Positions 1 through 10,900 are shown, numbered from the stretch's first letter. The stretch is 64,000 bases of DNA from JBBDXI01 sp040902425 (GCA_040902425.1 JBBDXI010000103.1:1-64000); one strand, 5' to 3'. Numbers and translations: made by a program. The notes: generated from the sequence alone by a model not told the origin.

Positions 1-2435
1 CGGGTGTGCTGGTAGTGGGCGGGGCGGTCGATTCGGGGCTCGGGGGGGCAGTTGCGGACCTGGAGCAGGATCAGGGCGTAGCGGCCGGTGGCGAGCATGC
101 GCTCGATGGCGGGGGTGCGGCGGTCGGGGCCGGCGAGGGAGAGGGCGATGCCGGGGGTGTACCCCGCGGCCAAGTAGGTGTAGGGCTGCGGCGTCGGGGC
201 GGGGGACCAGAGGGTGTCGGCGTCCGAGCGCTGTGGGAGCGTCGCCTCCCACGCGCCGCGCTCGAGCGTGCCCACGGGGACGGAGGGCAGGATGGGGATG
301 GGGACGCCCGTGGCGGGGTCGGTCCTGGTCGTCAACGGCGTGTCCATGGTGAAGCGGCGCTCGCCGATGCGCACCTGCGCGGCGTCGACGGTGCAGCCCT
401 CCGGAAGGCCGGTGACGAACGCGCGGCACTCCGCCCCGTCGCCCTCGCCCGTCACGCGGATGCGCGCGGCCAGGGAGAGCGCCGGGTGGGACTGGTCGAG
501 GAAGCCGCGGAAGGTCCAGAGGGGCATGGCGAACGGCAGCAGCGGGTTGCCGCGCTGGGAGCCGGCGGTGCCGCCGGCGGCGCCCTGGAAGGTCGGCGCG
601 AGGCCGCGGGGGGGGTCGCGCCCGTACCAGTGGAGGATCGCGCTGACGCCGCGCCACCAGGAGGCGGGGTCGGTCTGGGGGGTGATGACGCCGGACTCGC
701 CGGCGTAGACGGAGGTGATGGCGGTGGCGCGGGTGAGGGCGTCGGGGCCGGGGGGCCTGGCGGGGGCGTCGCAGAGGTGGTCCACGACGCTGAGGCGGGA
801 GACCTGGGTGGGGTGGGTTCGGATGAGCGCGGGCGCGGCGTAGGCGGCGGCGCAGGCGAGGCCGATCCACGCGAGGGATGACAGCCACCAGTGCTGGCCG
901 GCCTGGAGTCGGCGGAGCACGAGGTAGTCGACGGGGCCGACGAGGAGCACGAGGAGGAGGAGGCCCGCGCCGAAGGCGATGATGACCCAGCCGCCGATGG
1001 AGGGGACGGTGGCCATGCTCTCGAGGGCGGAGTTGATGGCGGCCTGGGGGCGAGACTGGGGGCCGTAGTAGGCGTGGCCCTCGGCCCAGCCGCCCTCGAG
1101 GAAGTCGGCGATGGCGGGCGTGAGGGCGTCGCGCCAGGGGGCGCCGGCGGCGCGGGAGGAGACGACCACGGTGCTGCGGATGGGTTCGAGGCCCAGGACG
1201 GTGATGTGGCCGAAGCCGGCGGGGCCCTCGGCGAGGGCGCCGGCGCTGCCGTCGCCGGGGAGTGCCCAGGCGAGGCGCCAGCCGGTGGCGCGGGCGGCCT
1301 GCGAGAGGCGCAGGGGGCGCATCGCGAGGGTCTCGGCGGGACCGGGGAGCTTGGAGGTTGAGGGCTGCACGGTGGAGCGGCCGGGGGGCGTGTAGTGCTG
1401 CTGCTGGATGCGGGTGCGCCGCTCGGCCTGGATCCGCTCCACAGCGCCCGCGGGCGACGCGAGGTCGGCGGCGAAGCGGCGGATGGACTCGGCGACCTCG
1501 GCGGGGAGCGGGTGCACGCCGGGGGGATCGTCGGCGACGAACGAGCGCACGCCCGGCGGGAGCCAGGCCCGCCAGAGGTCGCCAGGGCGGTCGGCGACGA
1601 TGATGAGGCGGCCGCCGCCGAGGACCCACTGGTGGACGGACTCGAGGATGCGCGGGTCGATGCCCAGGGCGGCGTCGCCATCCACGACCATGGCGGCGAG
1701 GCCGTCGTACGCGGCGGGGATGGGTGGGAGGGAGCCGGCGTCGGCGCGGGCGATGACCAGGTGGCCCCACCCGGGCTCGAGCACGTGGGGCTCCTCTTCG
1801 CCGGCGACGCCGGTGGCGGCGAACTGGGGCCACTCGCGGGCGGCGTCGGGCAGGGAGGGGCGGCCGACCACGAGCACGACGCCCTGGGTGGGCGGGAGGA
1901 CGCCGGGCATGCGGATGGTGTTTCCCAGGCCGGTGTCGCTGTAGCGGAGGCGGCGGGCGCGGCGGTCGTCGGTGATGATGGTGATGTCGGCCTGGTTGCA
2001 GCGCTCGCTGAGGGCGGCGACGACGGTGATGGGGGTGGTGCGGTTGGGGGTGGCGGCGAAGGGGGCGGTGATGCGGGCGGACTGGGTGGTGTCCTGGGGG
2101 AACTCGACGATGATGACGCCGGAGGCGGGCTTGTCGCCGGCGGTGAGGTAGACGGTGATGGGGGCCCAGCGCTCGCCGGGGATGATGTTGCCCCAGCCGA
2201 AGACGGTGGTGGCGGAGAGGTCATCGCCGCGGGCGGTGTCCTGGGCGTGCGCCGCGGGGGCGAGGCTGTGCACCACCAACAGGGTGAGGAGAAGAGCCCG
2301 CAGAGTTCGCAGAGAGGATCGCAGAGGGCGCAGAGGGTGGAACGGGGCGCTCGATCCCACGCGTCCCGATCCCTCTCTGCGCTCTCCGCGAGGACTCTGC
2401 GCCCTCTGCGTACTCCGTGCTGGTCCGGGCCTCAC
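1..2435 (-). CDS. Secreted/membrane protein of the BatA-VWA cluster (3' end outside window)
   Basis: Open reading frame without a stop from about 2435 to the left edge, read by hand in the frame that gives a signal peptide (core RALLLTLLVVHSLAPAAHA at about 2305-2245), a mature part of roughly 420 residues, then two membrane helices (about 985-905 and 880-840) with the motif GPVDYLVLRR between them, and a further outer domain. The layout resembles the DUF4350-like or chemotaxis-type membrane proteins beside BatA genes, but no catalytic motif was recognised. The start is uncertain. A GTG at 2435 overlaps the stop of the BatA-like gene (GTGA); a GTG at 2360 is the alternative. Either way the first 45 or so residues are encoded by a repeat array. 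Last gene visible in the cluster. Confidence 0.7.
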   Translation of the reverse strand, partial: MRPGPARSTQRAQSPRGERREGSGRVGSSAPFHPLRPLRSSLRTLRALLLTLLVVHSLAPAAHAQDTARGDDLSATTVFGWGNIIPGERWAPITVYLTAGDKPASGVIIVEFPQDTTQSARITAPFAATPNRTTPITVVAALSERCNQADITIITDDRRARRLRYSDTGLGNTIRMPGVLPPTQGVVLVVGRPSLPDAAREWPQFAATGVAGEEEPHVLEPGWGHLVIARADAGSLPPIPAAYDGLAAMVVDGDAALGIDPRILESVHQWVLGGGRLIIVADRPGDLWRAWLPPGVRSFVADDPPGVHPLPAEVAESIRRFAADLASPAGAVERIQAERRTRIQQQHYTPPGRSTVQPSTSKLPGPAETLAMRPLRLSQAARATGWRLAWALPGDGSAGALAEGPAGFGHITVLGLEPIRSTVVVSSRAAGAPWRDALTPAIADFLEGGWAEGHAYYGPQSRPQAAINSALESMATVPSIGGWVIIAFGAGLLLLVLLVGPVDYLVLRRLQAGQHWWLSSLAWIGLACAAAYAAPALIRTHPTQVSRLSVVDHLCDAPARPPGPDALTRATAITSVYAGESGVITPQTDPASWWRGVSAILHWYGRDPPRGLAPTFQGAAGGTAGSQRGNPLLPFAMPLWTFRGFLDQSHPALSLAARIRVTGEGDGAECRAFVTGLPEGCTVDAAQVRIGERRFTMDTPLTTRTDPATGVPIPILPSVPVGTLERGAWEATLPQRSDADTLWSPAPTPQPYTYLAAGYTPGIALSLAGPDRRTPAIERMLATGRYALILLQVRNCPPEPRIDRPAHYQHT
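2299..2420. repeat. Inverted pair of CGCAGAG-type short tandem arrays
   Basis: The left arm (2299-2340) repeats the unit CGCAGAG with 2-5 base linkers. The right arm (2372-2420) is the same unit on the other strand (CTCTGCG). The arms are separated by about 30 bases, so the RNA could fold into a hairpin. It fills the junction between the BatA-like gene and the next gene, and extends into the latter's 5' coding part. Confidence 0.75.
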
Positions 2436-4567
2436 ACGTGCACCTTGCGGTTGTAGACGAACCATTCGAGCATGCAGACGGCGAGGGCGGCGAGGAGGAG
2501 CCAGGGCCAGAGGGGGCGGGTGGTCTTGAGGTCTTCCTGGGAGGAGGCGACCTGCTTGGAGGCCATGTCGAGCCTGGTGGCCGCGCCGATGTCGGACTCG
2601 GCGGTGTCGAGGAGGTTGACGGCGAAGGGGCGGATGGCGCGGTCGGAGAGGACGGCGTCGGTGGGGCCGGGCTGGCCGGACCAGGAGAGCTGGTAGACAC
2701 CGGCGCGCTCGACGGGGCCGTAGACGATGGTGCCGTCGGGGGCGGGCTCGCCGACGTCGGCCTGGGTGTTGTCGGGGAGGCGGACGCGGACATCCCTGGC
2801 GCCGGGGGGGAGGCGGTCGGCGACGACGCCGCCGGGCTGGAGGCTCTGCTCCGGGCCGCCGCGGGCCTCGCCGAGGAAGCCGACGGCCTGGGCCATGAAG
2901 ACGACGAAGGAGACGTCGAAGCCCCAGGAGGAGTCGGCGACGTCGAAGGGGACGACCAGGGCGCGGGCCTCGGCGGTGCTCAGCTCGATCATGGCGGGGC
3001 CGACGCCGGAGGTGGCGAGCACGGTGGCGGCGGCGCCCTTGGGGACCTCGACGTGGCGGACCTTGCCGATGAGGATGGGGTCGAGGCGCAGGCCGCGGAG
3101 GGCGGGGTGGTCGCGGGACCACTCGAGGAACTCGCCGGGGCCGGGCTTGTCGAGCTCGGCGAGGCCGTGGGGGATGGCGTTGAAGATGAGGAAGCGGCCG
3201 GCGGGGAGGGCGCCGCCCCCCCCCACGACGCCGGCGGCGGGCGCGGGGACGGTGGGGAGGTAGCCGTCGAGGACGACGACGTCGTAGTTCTCCTTGCCGG
3301 CGGCGCGGGACTGCTCGTACTGCTCGGGGGAGAGGGTGTCGAGCTTGGCGAGGGGGAGGCTCTGGAGGGCGGTGGCGATGAAGAGGTTGCCGCGGGTGAC
3401 GACGGCGACGGCGAGTTTCTTGGCGGGGGGGACGACGAGGCGGGCGAGGTCGTCGGTCCTGAGGTAGTCGGTCTCGGGGGGGGTGACTCGGATAGTCACG
3501 ATGCCGCCCTCGGGGCGGTCCAGGGTGAAGACGGTGCCGCCGAGGGCGGGGGAGACGGTGATGGTGAGGGCCGGCGCGGGCGAGCCGGGGGCGGGGGCGT
3601 CGCTGCCCGTGGGCGCGACGGCGGTGTTGACGGTGGCCGCGGAGAGGGGCACGGACTTGATGGCGACGGGGGTCTGGTCGATCTGGAGCTCTACGTCGAC
3701 GGTGCGGGGGATGCGTTCGGTGCTCTGGAGGCCGACGAAGATGGAGAGCTTTCGCGGGTCCTCGAAGGCGCGGCCGGCGCGGAGGCTGGTGATGCCGACG
3801 TTGGCGGTCTCGGGCTTGCCCTGGGCGTAGTAGATGACGGGCTCTTCGGTGCTGGGGGCGGCCTTGGCGAGGTCGGGGAGGCGGCCGTCGGTGAAGAGGT
3901 GGATGGTGCCGACGGGCTCGGGGGGGCGCTCGTACTTGGAGACGGTGCCGTCGTCCTTGGTCTCCTCGACGATGCGGCGGGGCGGGGCCTGGGCCTGGAC
4001 GAGGCGCCAGGCCTCGTCGAAAGAGGACGGGGCGTCGGAGGGGGTGATCGCCTCGACGGCGGCCTTGAGCAGGCTCTTGTCGGTGGTCCAGGTCTGGAGG
4101 GCCTTGGCGGTGGTGTCGAAGGCGATGACCATGGCCTGGTCGCCGCTGGACTTGTCGAGGATGGAGGGCTCGCGGAGGGAGTCGATGAGGCGGATGGCCG
4201 CGGCCTTGGCGGACTCGAGGCGCGGGACGAGGCGGCCGTCGAGGTCGCCGTCGCCGGCGGACATGGACGCGGAACGATCGATGAGGATGACGTGGCGGGC
4301 GGCGGTGGCGGCCTGGGACTTGAGCATCGGCTGGCCGACCGCGATGAGGGCGGCGGCGAGGATGAGGAGCTGGAGGAGGAGGAGGATGTTCTTGCGGAGC
4401 TTCTGGAAGGGGGCGTTGGCCTGGAGGTCCTCGATGGCTTTTTTCCAGAGGAGGGTGGTGGAGATCTCGACGTCGCGGCGCCTCAGCTTCAGGAAGTAGA
4501 GGATCAGCAACGACGGCACGGCGATGGAGGCGGCGACGATTGCGAGGGTTGGGGTGAGCCAGTTCAT
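2432..4567 (-). CDS. BatA-like protein with von Willebrand factor A domain
   Basis: 711 residues. Two N-terminal membrane helices (about 6-27 and 61-79) bracket a basic cytoplasmic segment, which is the BatA N-terminal arrangement. A VWA domain follows with an intact metal-ion-dependent adhesion motif DRSAS at 97-101, then a long beta-rich outer part and a final helix (about 685-705) with a short basic tail. Proteins of this family sit beside MoxR ATPases and DUF58 proteins and are thought to act in metal insertion or envelope complex assembly; the substrate here is unknown. The start ATG has no clear Shine-Dalgarno because repeat arms abut it at 4579. The stop overlaps a possible GTG start of the next gene. 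Confidence 0.9.
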   Translation of the reverse strand: MNWLTPTLAIVAASIAVPSLLILYFLKLRRRDVEISTTLLWKKAIEDLQANAPFQKLRKNILLLLQLLILAAALIAVGQPMLKSQAATAARHVILIDRSASMSAGDGDLDGRLVPRLESAKAAAIRLIDSLREPSILDKSSGDQAMVIAFDTTAKALQTWTTDKSLLKAAVEAITPSDAPSSFDEAWRLVQAQAPPRRIVEETKDDGTVSKYERPPEPVGTIHLFTDGRLPDLAKAAPSTEEPVIYYAQGKPETANVGITSLRAGRAFEDPRKLSIFVGLQSTERIPRTVDVELQIDQTPVAIKSVPLSAATVNTAVAPTGSDAPAPGSPAPALTITVSPALGGTVFTLDRPEGGIVTIRVTPPETDYLRTDDLARLVVPPAKKLAVAVVTRGNLFIATALQSLPLAKLDTLSPEQYEQSRAAGKENYDVVVLDGYLPTVPAPAAGVVGGGGALPAGRFLIFNAIPHGLAELDKPGPGEFLEWSRDHPALRGLRLDPILIGKVRHVEVPKGAAATVLATSGVGPAMIELSTAEARALVVPFDVADSSWGFDVSFVVFMAQAVGFLGEARGGPEQSLQPGGVVADRLPPGARDVRVRLPDNTQADVGEPAPDGTIVYGPVERAGVYQLSWSGQPGPTDAVLSDRAIRPFAVNLLDTAESDIGAATRLDMASKQVASSQEDLKTTRPLWPWLLLAALAVCMLEWFVYNRKVHV

Positions 4568-4578
4568 AGGGAAGCCCT

Positions 4579-5067
4579 GAGCGAGAAAGCGAGACAGCGA
4601 GACAGCGAGACAGGGAAGCCGCGAGCGAGACAGCGAGACAGCGAGACAGGGGGTTCAGGAGCGTTGTTCATTGAGGCGCTCCAGGCTCTTGATGAGGCCT
4701 TGAAGGATGCGGGCTTGCTCGTCAACGAGGTCCGAGAGCTGCGGATCGCGGTCGAGGTGTCGTAGCCGTACGGCAAGCTCAAGCTGGGTGCTCAGTTCGG
4801 CCAGCGAGCCCCGGGCGACCCGAAGAAACCTGATGTAGTCGGGGCGGCTTGCGCGGGCGTGACCCTCAGCGATGTTCGAAGGGATCGATACCGCGGCTCG
4901 CCTGAGCTGCGAGATCAAGCCGAACCGTTCAGAGTCCGGCATGAGTCTGGTCGCGGCGTACACCGCTTCCGCCAGCTCCATCCCGCGCTGCCAGGCGATC
5001 AGGTCGCGGAAGGTGCGGACCTTCTTCACCCCTGTCTCGCTGTCTCGCTGCCTCGCTGTTTCGCTCA
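4579..5067. repeat. Repeat cassette: inverted GAGACAGC arrays around a four-helix-bundle gene
   Basis: The left arm (4579-4651) is a tandem array of the octamer GCGAGACA. The right arm (5031-5067) is the same octamer inverted (TGTCTCGC). Between them lies one small gene (4655-5029). The cassette fills the space between the stop codon of the DUF58 gene (5065) and the start of the BatA-like gene (4567), and the DUF58 TGA lies within the arm sequence. The gene order without the cassette would be a tight operon. Confidence 0.8.
4655..5029 (-). CDS. Four-helix bundle protein (S23/bIVP family)
   Basis: 124 residues from a GTG start. The family signature is plain: an N-terminal FRDLIAWQRGMELA helix, the central SIPSNIAEGHARAS motif, then YIRFLRVARGSLAEL and a C-terminal helix. 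Members are small all-helical proteins first described in rRNA intervening sequences and also related to the Avd accessory proteins of diversity-generating retroelements; their role is not settled. Length is normal (about 115-125). The start has no Shine-Dalgarno and sits directly against the repeat arm. The gene occupies the middle of an inverted repeat cassette inside an unrelated operon, which suggests it arrived with the repeat. Confidence 0.9.
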   Translation of the reverse strand: MKKVRTFRDLIAWQRGMELAEAVYAATRLMPDSERFGLISQLRRAAVSIPSNIAEGHARASRPDYIRFLRVARGSLAELSTQLELAVRLRHLDRDPQLSDLVDEQARILQGLIKSLERLNEQRS

Positions 5068-6084
5068 CTTCAGCAGCCCCCGCTTTCTGAGGTAGTCGAG
5101 GATGAGGGAGTCGAGGGGCGTGTCGGTGCGGACGGTGAGGAGCGTCATCTCGCGACGGGCGCAGAAGTCGCGGAGCTGGTCGCAGTAGGCGGCGAGGTTG
5201 GCTTTGTAGCGCTTGAGGAGGGGGGCGGAGATGGTGACTTCGGCGAGGTCGCCGTCTTCGACATCCTTGAGGCGCAGGTCGCCGGCGAGGCCGTCGGGGC
5301 CGGTGGGGTCGACTTCCTGGGGGGAGAGGCACTGGATGCAGAAGAGGTCGTAGCCGCGGCCGACGAGGAGGCGGAGGGCGGCCTCGTAGCCCTCCTTGAT
5401 GAAGAAGTCGGAGAGGATGACCATGACGCCCTTGCCGCGGCGGGTGAGGGCGATGCGTTTGGCGGCCTCGGTGAAGGGGGCGGGGCCGACGGGCTCGAGG
5501 GCGCAGAGGAAGCGGGCGAGGTCTTGGGTGCGCCTCCGGCCGCGGAGGTCGCGGAGGGCGTGGACGACGCCGGCGGTGAAGGGGGCGTCGGTTTCAGGGG
5601 CGGTGCCCCCCTCGCCGTTGCCGTTGCCGGTGGGGCCGGGGGCGGCGCTACCGGAGCGCATGGCGCCGCCGACGGCGCTGACGGTGACGCGGTTGAGGTT
5701 GACGAGGCCGATGTAGCCCAGGGCCATGGCGAGCTGCTGCATGTAGAGGAACTTGCTGGGCTTGCCGCAGTCGGCGGAGGCGGAGCAATCGATGACGATG
5801 TGGAGGGCGAGGTCTTCCTCCTCGAGGAAGAGCTTGAGGAAGAGGCGGTCGAGGCGGCCGAAGATGTTCCAGTCGATGTGGCGGAGGTCGTCGCCGGAGA
5901 CGTAGGGGCGGTGGTCGGCGAACTCGACGGACTCGCCGCGCTTCTTGGATCGGCGCTCGCCCTTGAGCTTGCCGGCGAAGATCTTGCGGCTGGTGAAGTC
6001 GAGGTGGGAGACCTTGGCGATCAGCTCGGAGGAGAGCAGCTCGTCGATGGTTCGGGGGCGGGTTGGGGTCTGGATGCGGAGCAT
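5065..6084 (-). CDS. DUF58 domain protein
   Basis: 339 residues. Carries the DUF58 core: RPYVSGDDLRHIDW (about 59-72), the acidic LEEEDLALH segment, and a VWA-like fold with DCSAS at 99-103. A low-complexity loop follows (about residues 130-160). No membrane helix is seen, so it is predicted to be cytoplasmic. DUF58 proteins partner with MoxR ATPases and BatA-type VWA proteins, both of which flank it here. The ATG lies only a few bases from a repeat arm (6090), and a TTTTTT run precedes the start on the plus strand. The stop is immediately followed by the next repeat cassette. Confidence 0.9.
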   Translation of the reverse strand: MLRIQTPTRPRTIDELLSSELIAKVSHLDFTSRKIFAGKLKGERRSKKRGESVEFADHRPYVSGDDLRHIDWNIFGRLDRLFLKLFLEEEDLALHIVIDCSASADCGKPSKFLYMQQLAMALGYIGLVNLNRVTVSAVGGAMRSGSAAPGPTGNGNGEGGTAPETDAPFTAGVVHALRDLRGRRRTQDLARFLCALEPVGPAPFTEAAKRIALTRRGKGVMVILSDFFIKEGYEAALRLLVGRGYDLFCIQCLSPQEVDPTGPDGLAGDLRLKDVEDGDLAEVTISAPLLKRYKANLAAYCDQLRDFCARREMTLLTVRTDTPLDSLILDYLRKRGLLK

Positions 6085-6087
6085 TTT

Positions 6088-6536
6088 TTAACGCGAAGGT
6101 CGCGGAGAACGCGAAGGAAGAGGGAGGAATGGTGCGGAGACGCGCTCGTTGAAGACGCGTTTGATACCGGTCTTCAGCACGGGCACATTGAAGTTGAAGA
6201 GAAGCCCGAGAGGCAGCCTGGCGGCACAGACATACGACAAGAGCTGGGCACCGTGCACCTCCAGAACGTGTGACACGCACTTGAGCTCGACGATGAGTGG
6301 TTCCTGATGACCACCCCTTTGTAGGTCATCGGCAGCTCGTATTGCCTATCGACTCGGACCTTGGCGAGCCCGAGTTCGTAGACCAACCCGTCCTCGTAGA
6401 GCTTCTCGAGCAGACCGGGGCCCATCTCGCGGTGGACCTCGATCGCGGCGCCGATGATGCGATGGCTCAGCGACTGAATCTCCGCGGGGAGTTCGCTGTG
6501 CCGCATCGCGCTCTCGAGCACTTCGACCGAAGTCAC
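6088..6536 (-). pseudogene. GxxExxY family protein, frameshifted by an internal deletion
   Basis: The first 80 residues read as a standard GxxExxY protein (IIGAAIEVHREMGPGLLEKL, then YELPMTYKGVVIRNH). After that the frame runs into a meaningless serine-rich tail that stops at 6174. The expected continuation is present in another frame (IVELKCVSHVLEVHGAQLL and FNFNVPVLKTGIKRVFNE) and ends at 6088 inside the repeat arm. The family usually has about ten residues (YRLDLLVE-type) between NH and the VELK motif. Their loss with a frame change removes the presumed Asp of this PD-(D/E)XK-like fold. A sequencing error could restore the frame but not the missing residues. Confidence 0.8.
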
Positions 6537-6582
6537 TTCCTACTCCTTCGCGATCTTCTTCGCGCTCTTCGGAACTTCGCGT

Positions 6583-6583
<1 letters not shown>
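6090..6583. repeat. Repeat cassette: inverted AACGCGAAG arrays around a broken GxxExxY gene
   Basis: The left arm (6090-6124) repeats AACGCGAAG/CGCGGAG units. The right arm (6543-6583) is the inverted form (CTTCGCG, TTCGGAACTTCGCGTT). The cassette occupies the whole junction from the moxR stop (TGA inside the right arm) to six bases before the DUF58 start. An element with nearly the same arms but no gene lies at 50436-50523. Confidence 0.8.
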
Positions 6584-7632
<1,049 letters not shown>

Positions 7633-7657
7633 CGGGGGGTCCTTTCAGTCTTCGTTC

Positions 7658-7892
7658 ACCGCGGAGGACGCGGAGAGCGCGGAGTGATGGGCGGAGAGGG
7701 ACAGAGGAGAAGAGAAGAGGGCCACAGATGACCCAGATGGGCCCAGATGGGCGAACTGCTCTGGGCTGGTGGGAGCACGTCTCTCCACCTTCTTCACATC
7801 TGGGTTCATCCGGGTCATCTGTGGCTTCTTCTCTTCCGGCCGTCCGCTCTTCCTCGGTGTTCCTCTGTCTTCCTCTGTTTGCCTCTGTGTTC
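7658..7892. repeat. Nested repeat element: CGCGGAG array, inverted CACAGATG arms, CCTCTGTGTT array
   Basis: Three short-period families lie between the large VWA gene and moxR. A CGCGGAG array is at 7658-7686. An inverted pair with arms GCCACAGATGAC and GTCATCTGTGGC is at 7711-7752 and 7795-7837, extended by AGAGAAGAG/CTTCTTCTCTT. A TTCCTCTG array is at 7847-7892. The middle pair has a second copy at 33443-33596. No gene is seen in the 271 bases between the two flanking CDSs. Confidence 0.75.
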
Positions 7893-7903
7893 GCCCGCCG
7901 GGG

Positions 7904-10900
7904 TCAGTCGTCCTTCATCTCGTCCTGGGCGCGCTTCTTGGCCTGCATAAGGCGGGAGAGGCCTTCTTCCTTGGTGATCTGGGGCGTGGGCTTGCCGGGG
8001 GTGGGCTTGCGGGATTCGTCGGGGCCCCCGACGGCGACCGGCTCGGGGGCGTGCTTGCGGACGCGGTCGGCGGAGGCCTCGAACTTGATCTTGGCGGTGG
8101 CCGCGGTGGCGGCGGCGACACCGGCGCCGGCCAGCGCGGGGATGGTGACCGTGCCGGCCCCGGCCCCCGCCGCGGCACCACCGCCCCCCGCGCCCCCCGC
8201 GGCCGACGACCGGGCGGCCATCGCCGCTTGCGCCTTGGCCCGCGCTTCCTGCAGGGCGCCCATCTGGGCGCCGTGCTTCTCGCGGCGGGTCTCCATGCCG
8301 CGGCGGAGGGCACGGGCCATGGCGGGGATGTCGATGCGGACGCGCCGGACGCCGACATCGACGAGGAAGATCGCGATGCCGACGAGCGCGAAGGCGAGCC
8401 AGATGGGGGTCATCGCCACGGGCATGACGATCCCCTCGCGGCGCCAGAGGTCGTCCCTCGCCGGGTCGCCGGTGAGGATCCGGCCGCCGGTCATCGAGGC
8501 GACGCGCTGGAGGAGCGGCTGGTTGTCGGTGAGGGCGCGGAACTCGTCGGCGAAGGGGCGGGTGACGGCGGCCTGGACGGAGCCCTCGATCATGCCGGTG
8601 TCGGGGACGCCGGTAGGCGGGGCCTCGCCCGCGGGGCGCGGGGCGGCGTAGCGCATGCTGACGACGAACGTGCCGGCCTGCTTGCTGTCGAAGCGGCCCT
8701 CGTAGCGGCCGGGGGCGACCTGCTGCAGCTCGATGTCCTGGCCGGTGCCGTCGGGGCCGGCGACGCGCCCGCGGAACCTGGCGAAGTTGAGCCGCTCGCC
8801 GGCGGTGTCGAGGGCGTCGACGATGACACGGGTCTGGTCGCCGAGCTTCTCCGTCGTGACGCGGATGTTGGGCGAGCCGCTGGGGCGCATGGCCCAGCGG
8901 ATGTGCTGCTCCCAGAAGGCCCGGTACCCCGGCCAGCCGACCCAGGCGGGGCCCCAGCGCGAGGCCGCGTCGCTGGTGAAGGCGACGACGCGCCCCAGCC
9001 CGTACTGCCACTCGGCGCAGATGGGGTCGTTCTCCTTGCCGCGCAGGGTGACGAGGGCGAGGCCCTCGCGCTCGCCGGTGACGACGTAGCCGGAGATGAC
9101 GGGGACGCCGCCGATGCCGCGCATGGCCGCGGAGGGCGCCCCGGTCATGGTGGGCGGGAAGGGGTCGCCCTCCCAGATGAGGGAGCGCTTGACGGTCTGC
9201 GCCTCCTTGATGAAGATCTGGACGATGTTGCCGAGGCCGGCCTGGTTGGTGACGAGGTAGGACTGCCCGCCGGTGTCGCGGGCGATCTGCTGCATGTTGC
9301 CCCACTCGCGCCCGCCGGCCATCCCGCCGCCGTGGGGGTAGACGCAGACGGTGGAGATGGTGACCCGCTCCTTCTTGTACTGCTGGATGAGGCGCATCGA
9401 GGGCATCGAGGCGTCGCCGTCGGTGATCATGATGACGTGCTTGGCGCCGGCCTCGACGGCGACCAGGCCCTTGAGGGCGAGGGTGAGGACCGAGTCGTAG
9501 TCGGGCATGTCGCCGAACGCGAGGTTGTTGACGGAGCGGCGGATGGCCGAGCCGTCGCCGACCTCGCTGATGGGGTGGACCCAGGAGGCCCCGGTCCCGC
9601 CGCCGCGGCGCGGGTCGTACTCGGCGATGCCGGCGAGGTCGAGGCGCGAGAGGGCATCGACGGCGGCCTGGGCGGTCTTCTTGCCCCAGCTCATGCCGTC
9701 GGGCATCTCGATGGAGTGGCTGACGATGACCAGGGCGCCGCGGGGCATCTGCCGCTTCTGGGGCGGGTCGAGGCGGACGGGGAGGGCATCCTCCAGGGGC
9801 GAGCCGATCCAGCCGCCGGCGCCGAACGACTGGGGGCCGCCGATGACGACCAGGCCGCCGCCGGTGTCCTTGACGTACTGCTTGAGCTCCTCCTGGGACT
9901 GCTGGGAGTAGTCGTAGGCGGCCTGGTCCATCATCACGATGGCGTCGTAGGCGTTGAGCTCGGTGAGGCTCCTGGGGACCTGCTCGGCGAGGACGACCTC
10001 GGCGCTGATCTTCGCCTGGGCCAGGGCGCGGGCGAGGGCCTCGGTGGTCTCGGCGGGCTCATCCTTCGGGGCGACGATGAGGACCTTGCCCTCGCTGCTG
10101 ACGAATGTGACGGCGAGCTGCTCGTTGTTCTCGACGGTGGTGTCCACGGGCTTGCCGGAGACCTGGTCGGGGGTGAAGACGGCCTTGAAGCGCTGGGGGC
10201 CGGCCTTGGTGACCTCGATCTGGACGGCGTGGACGTTGATCCCGGGCGTCAGCGTGACGGGGGCGCTGGTGTCCCCGGGGCCCTCGCCGAGGGGGACGGG
10301 GTCGTCGTTCATCAGGACGTGCAGGCGGCCGCTGGCGGCCTTGGTCGCCGAGAGGACGACCCTGAGGTTGACGGTCTCGCCCAGCCGCGCGGTGCCGGGC
10401 GCGACGAGCTGCTCCATCATGACCTCGCTCTCCATCGAGTAGCGGACGGGGAGCACGTCGATGGGGAGGCCGACGGCCTTGGCGGCCTCGGCGGCGGCGA
10501 GGAGGCTGCCGGCGGTCTCGTTGCCGTCGGAGATGAGCACGAGGCGGTAGGCGGCGTCGTCGGGCTTGATGGCCATGGCGAGGCGGACGCCGGCGGCGAG
10601 GTTGGTGCCCAGGGGGGAGCCGATGTGGCCCTGCTCGAGCTTGTCGGTGAGCTTGCGGGGCGTGCTCTGGACGATGGCTTCGTTGGTGACGGTGAGGCCG
10701 CCGAGGCGGTCGTCGGGCCTCTCGTTGGCCAGCCGTGCCTTCTGGATGTAGTCCTCGGCGAGGCGCTGATAGTGGAGCGGGATCGACCGGCTGGCGTCGA
10801 GCACGACCGTCACGGCGACGTCTTTGGCCTCCTTGCGCCACTGGGGCTCGGCCATGGCGCTGGCCAGGAGCAGGATGACGAGCAGGCGGACGGCGAGGGC

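Noticed and set aside
2417..4765. Plus-strand open frame of 782 codons opposite the BatA-like gene
   Set aside because: Composition is almost only Gly, Glu, Asp, Ala and Val, as expected for the complement of a GC-rich gene. The minus strand gives a recognisable protein with membrane helices and a VWA motif.
4655..5029. Diversity-generating retroelement accessory gene (Avd)
   Set aside because: The fold is similar, but there is no reverse transcriptase, template repeat or variable repeat in the window. Kept as a plain four-helix-bundle protein.
5648..6280. Arg/Pro-rich minus-strand frame overlapping DUF58 and the GxxExxY remnant
   Set aside because: Only its first part carries the remnant's sequence; the rest is the DUF58 gene read out of frame.
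6174..6300. Poly-serine tail of the GxxExxY protein as a real domain
   Set aside because: The serines come from out-of-frame reading. The expected family sequence continues in another frame on the same strand.
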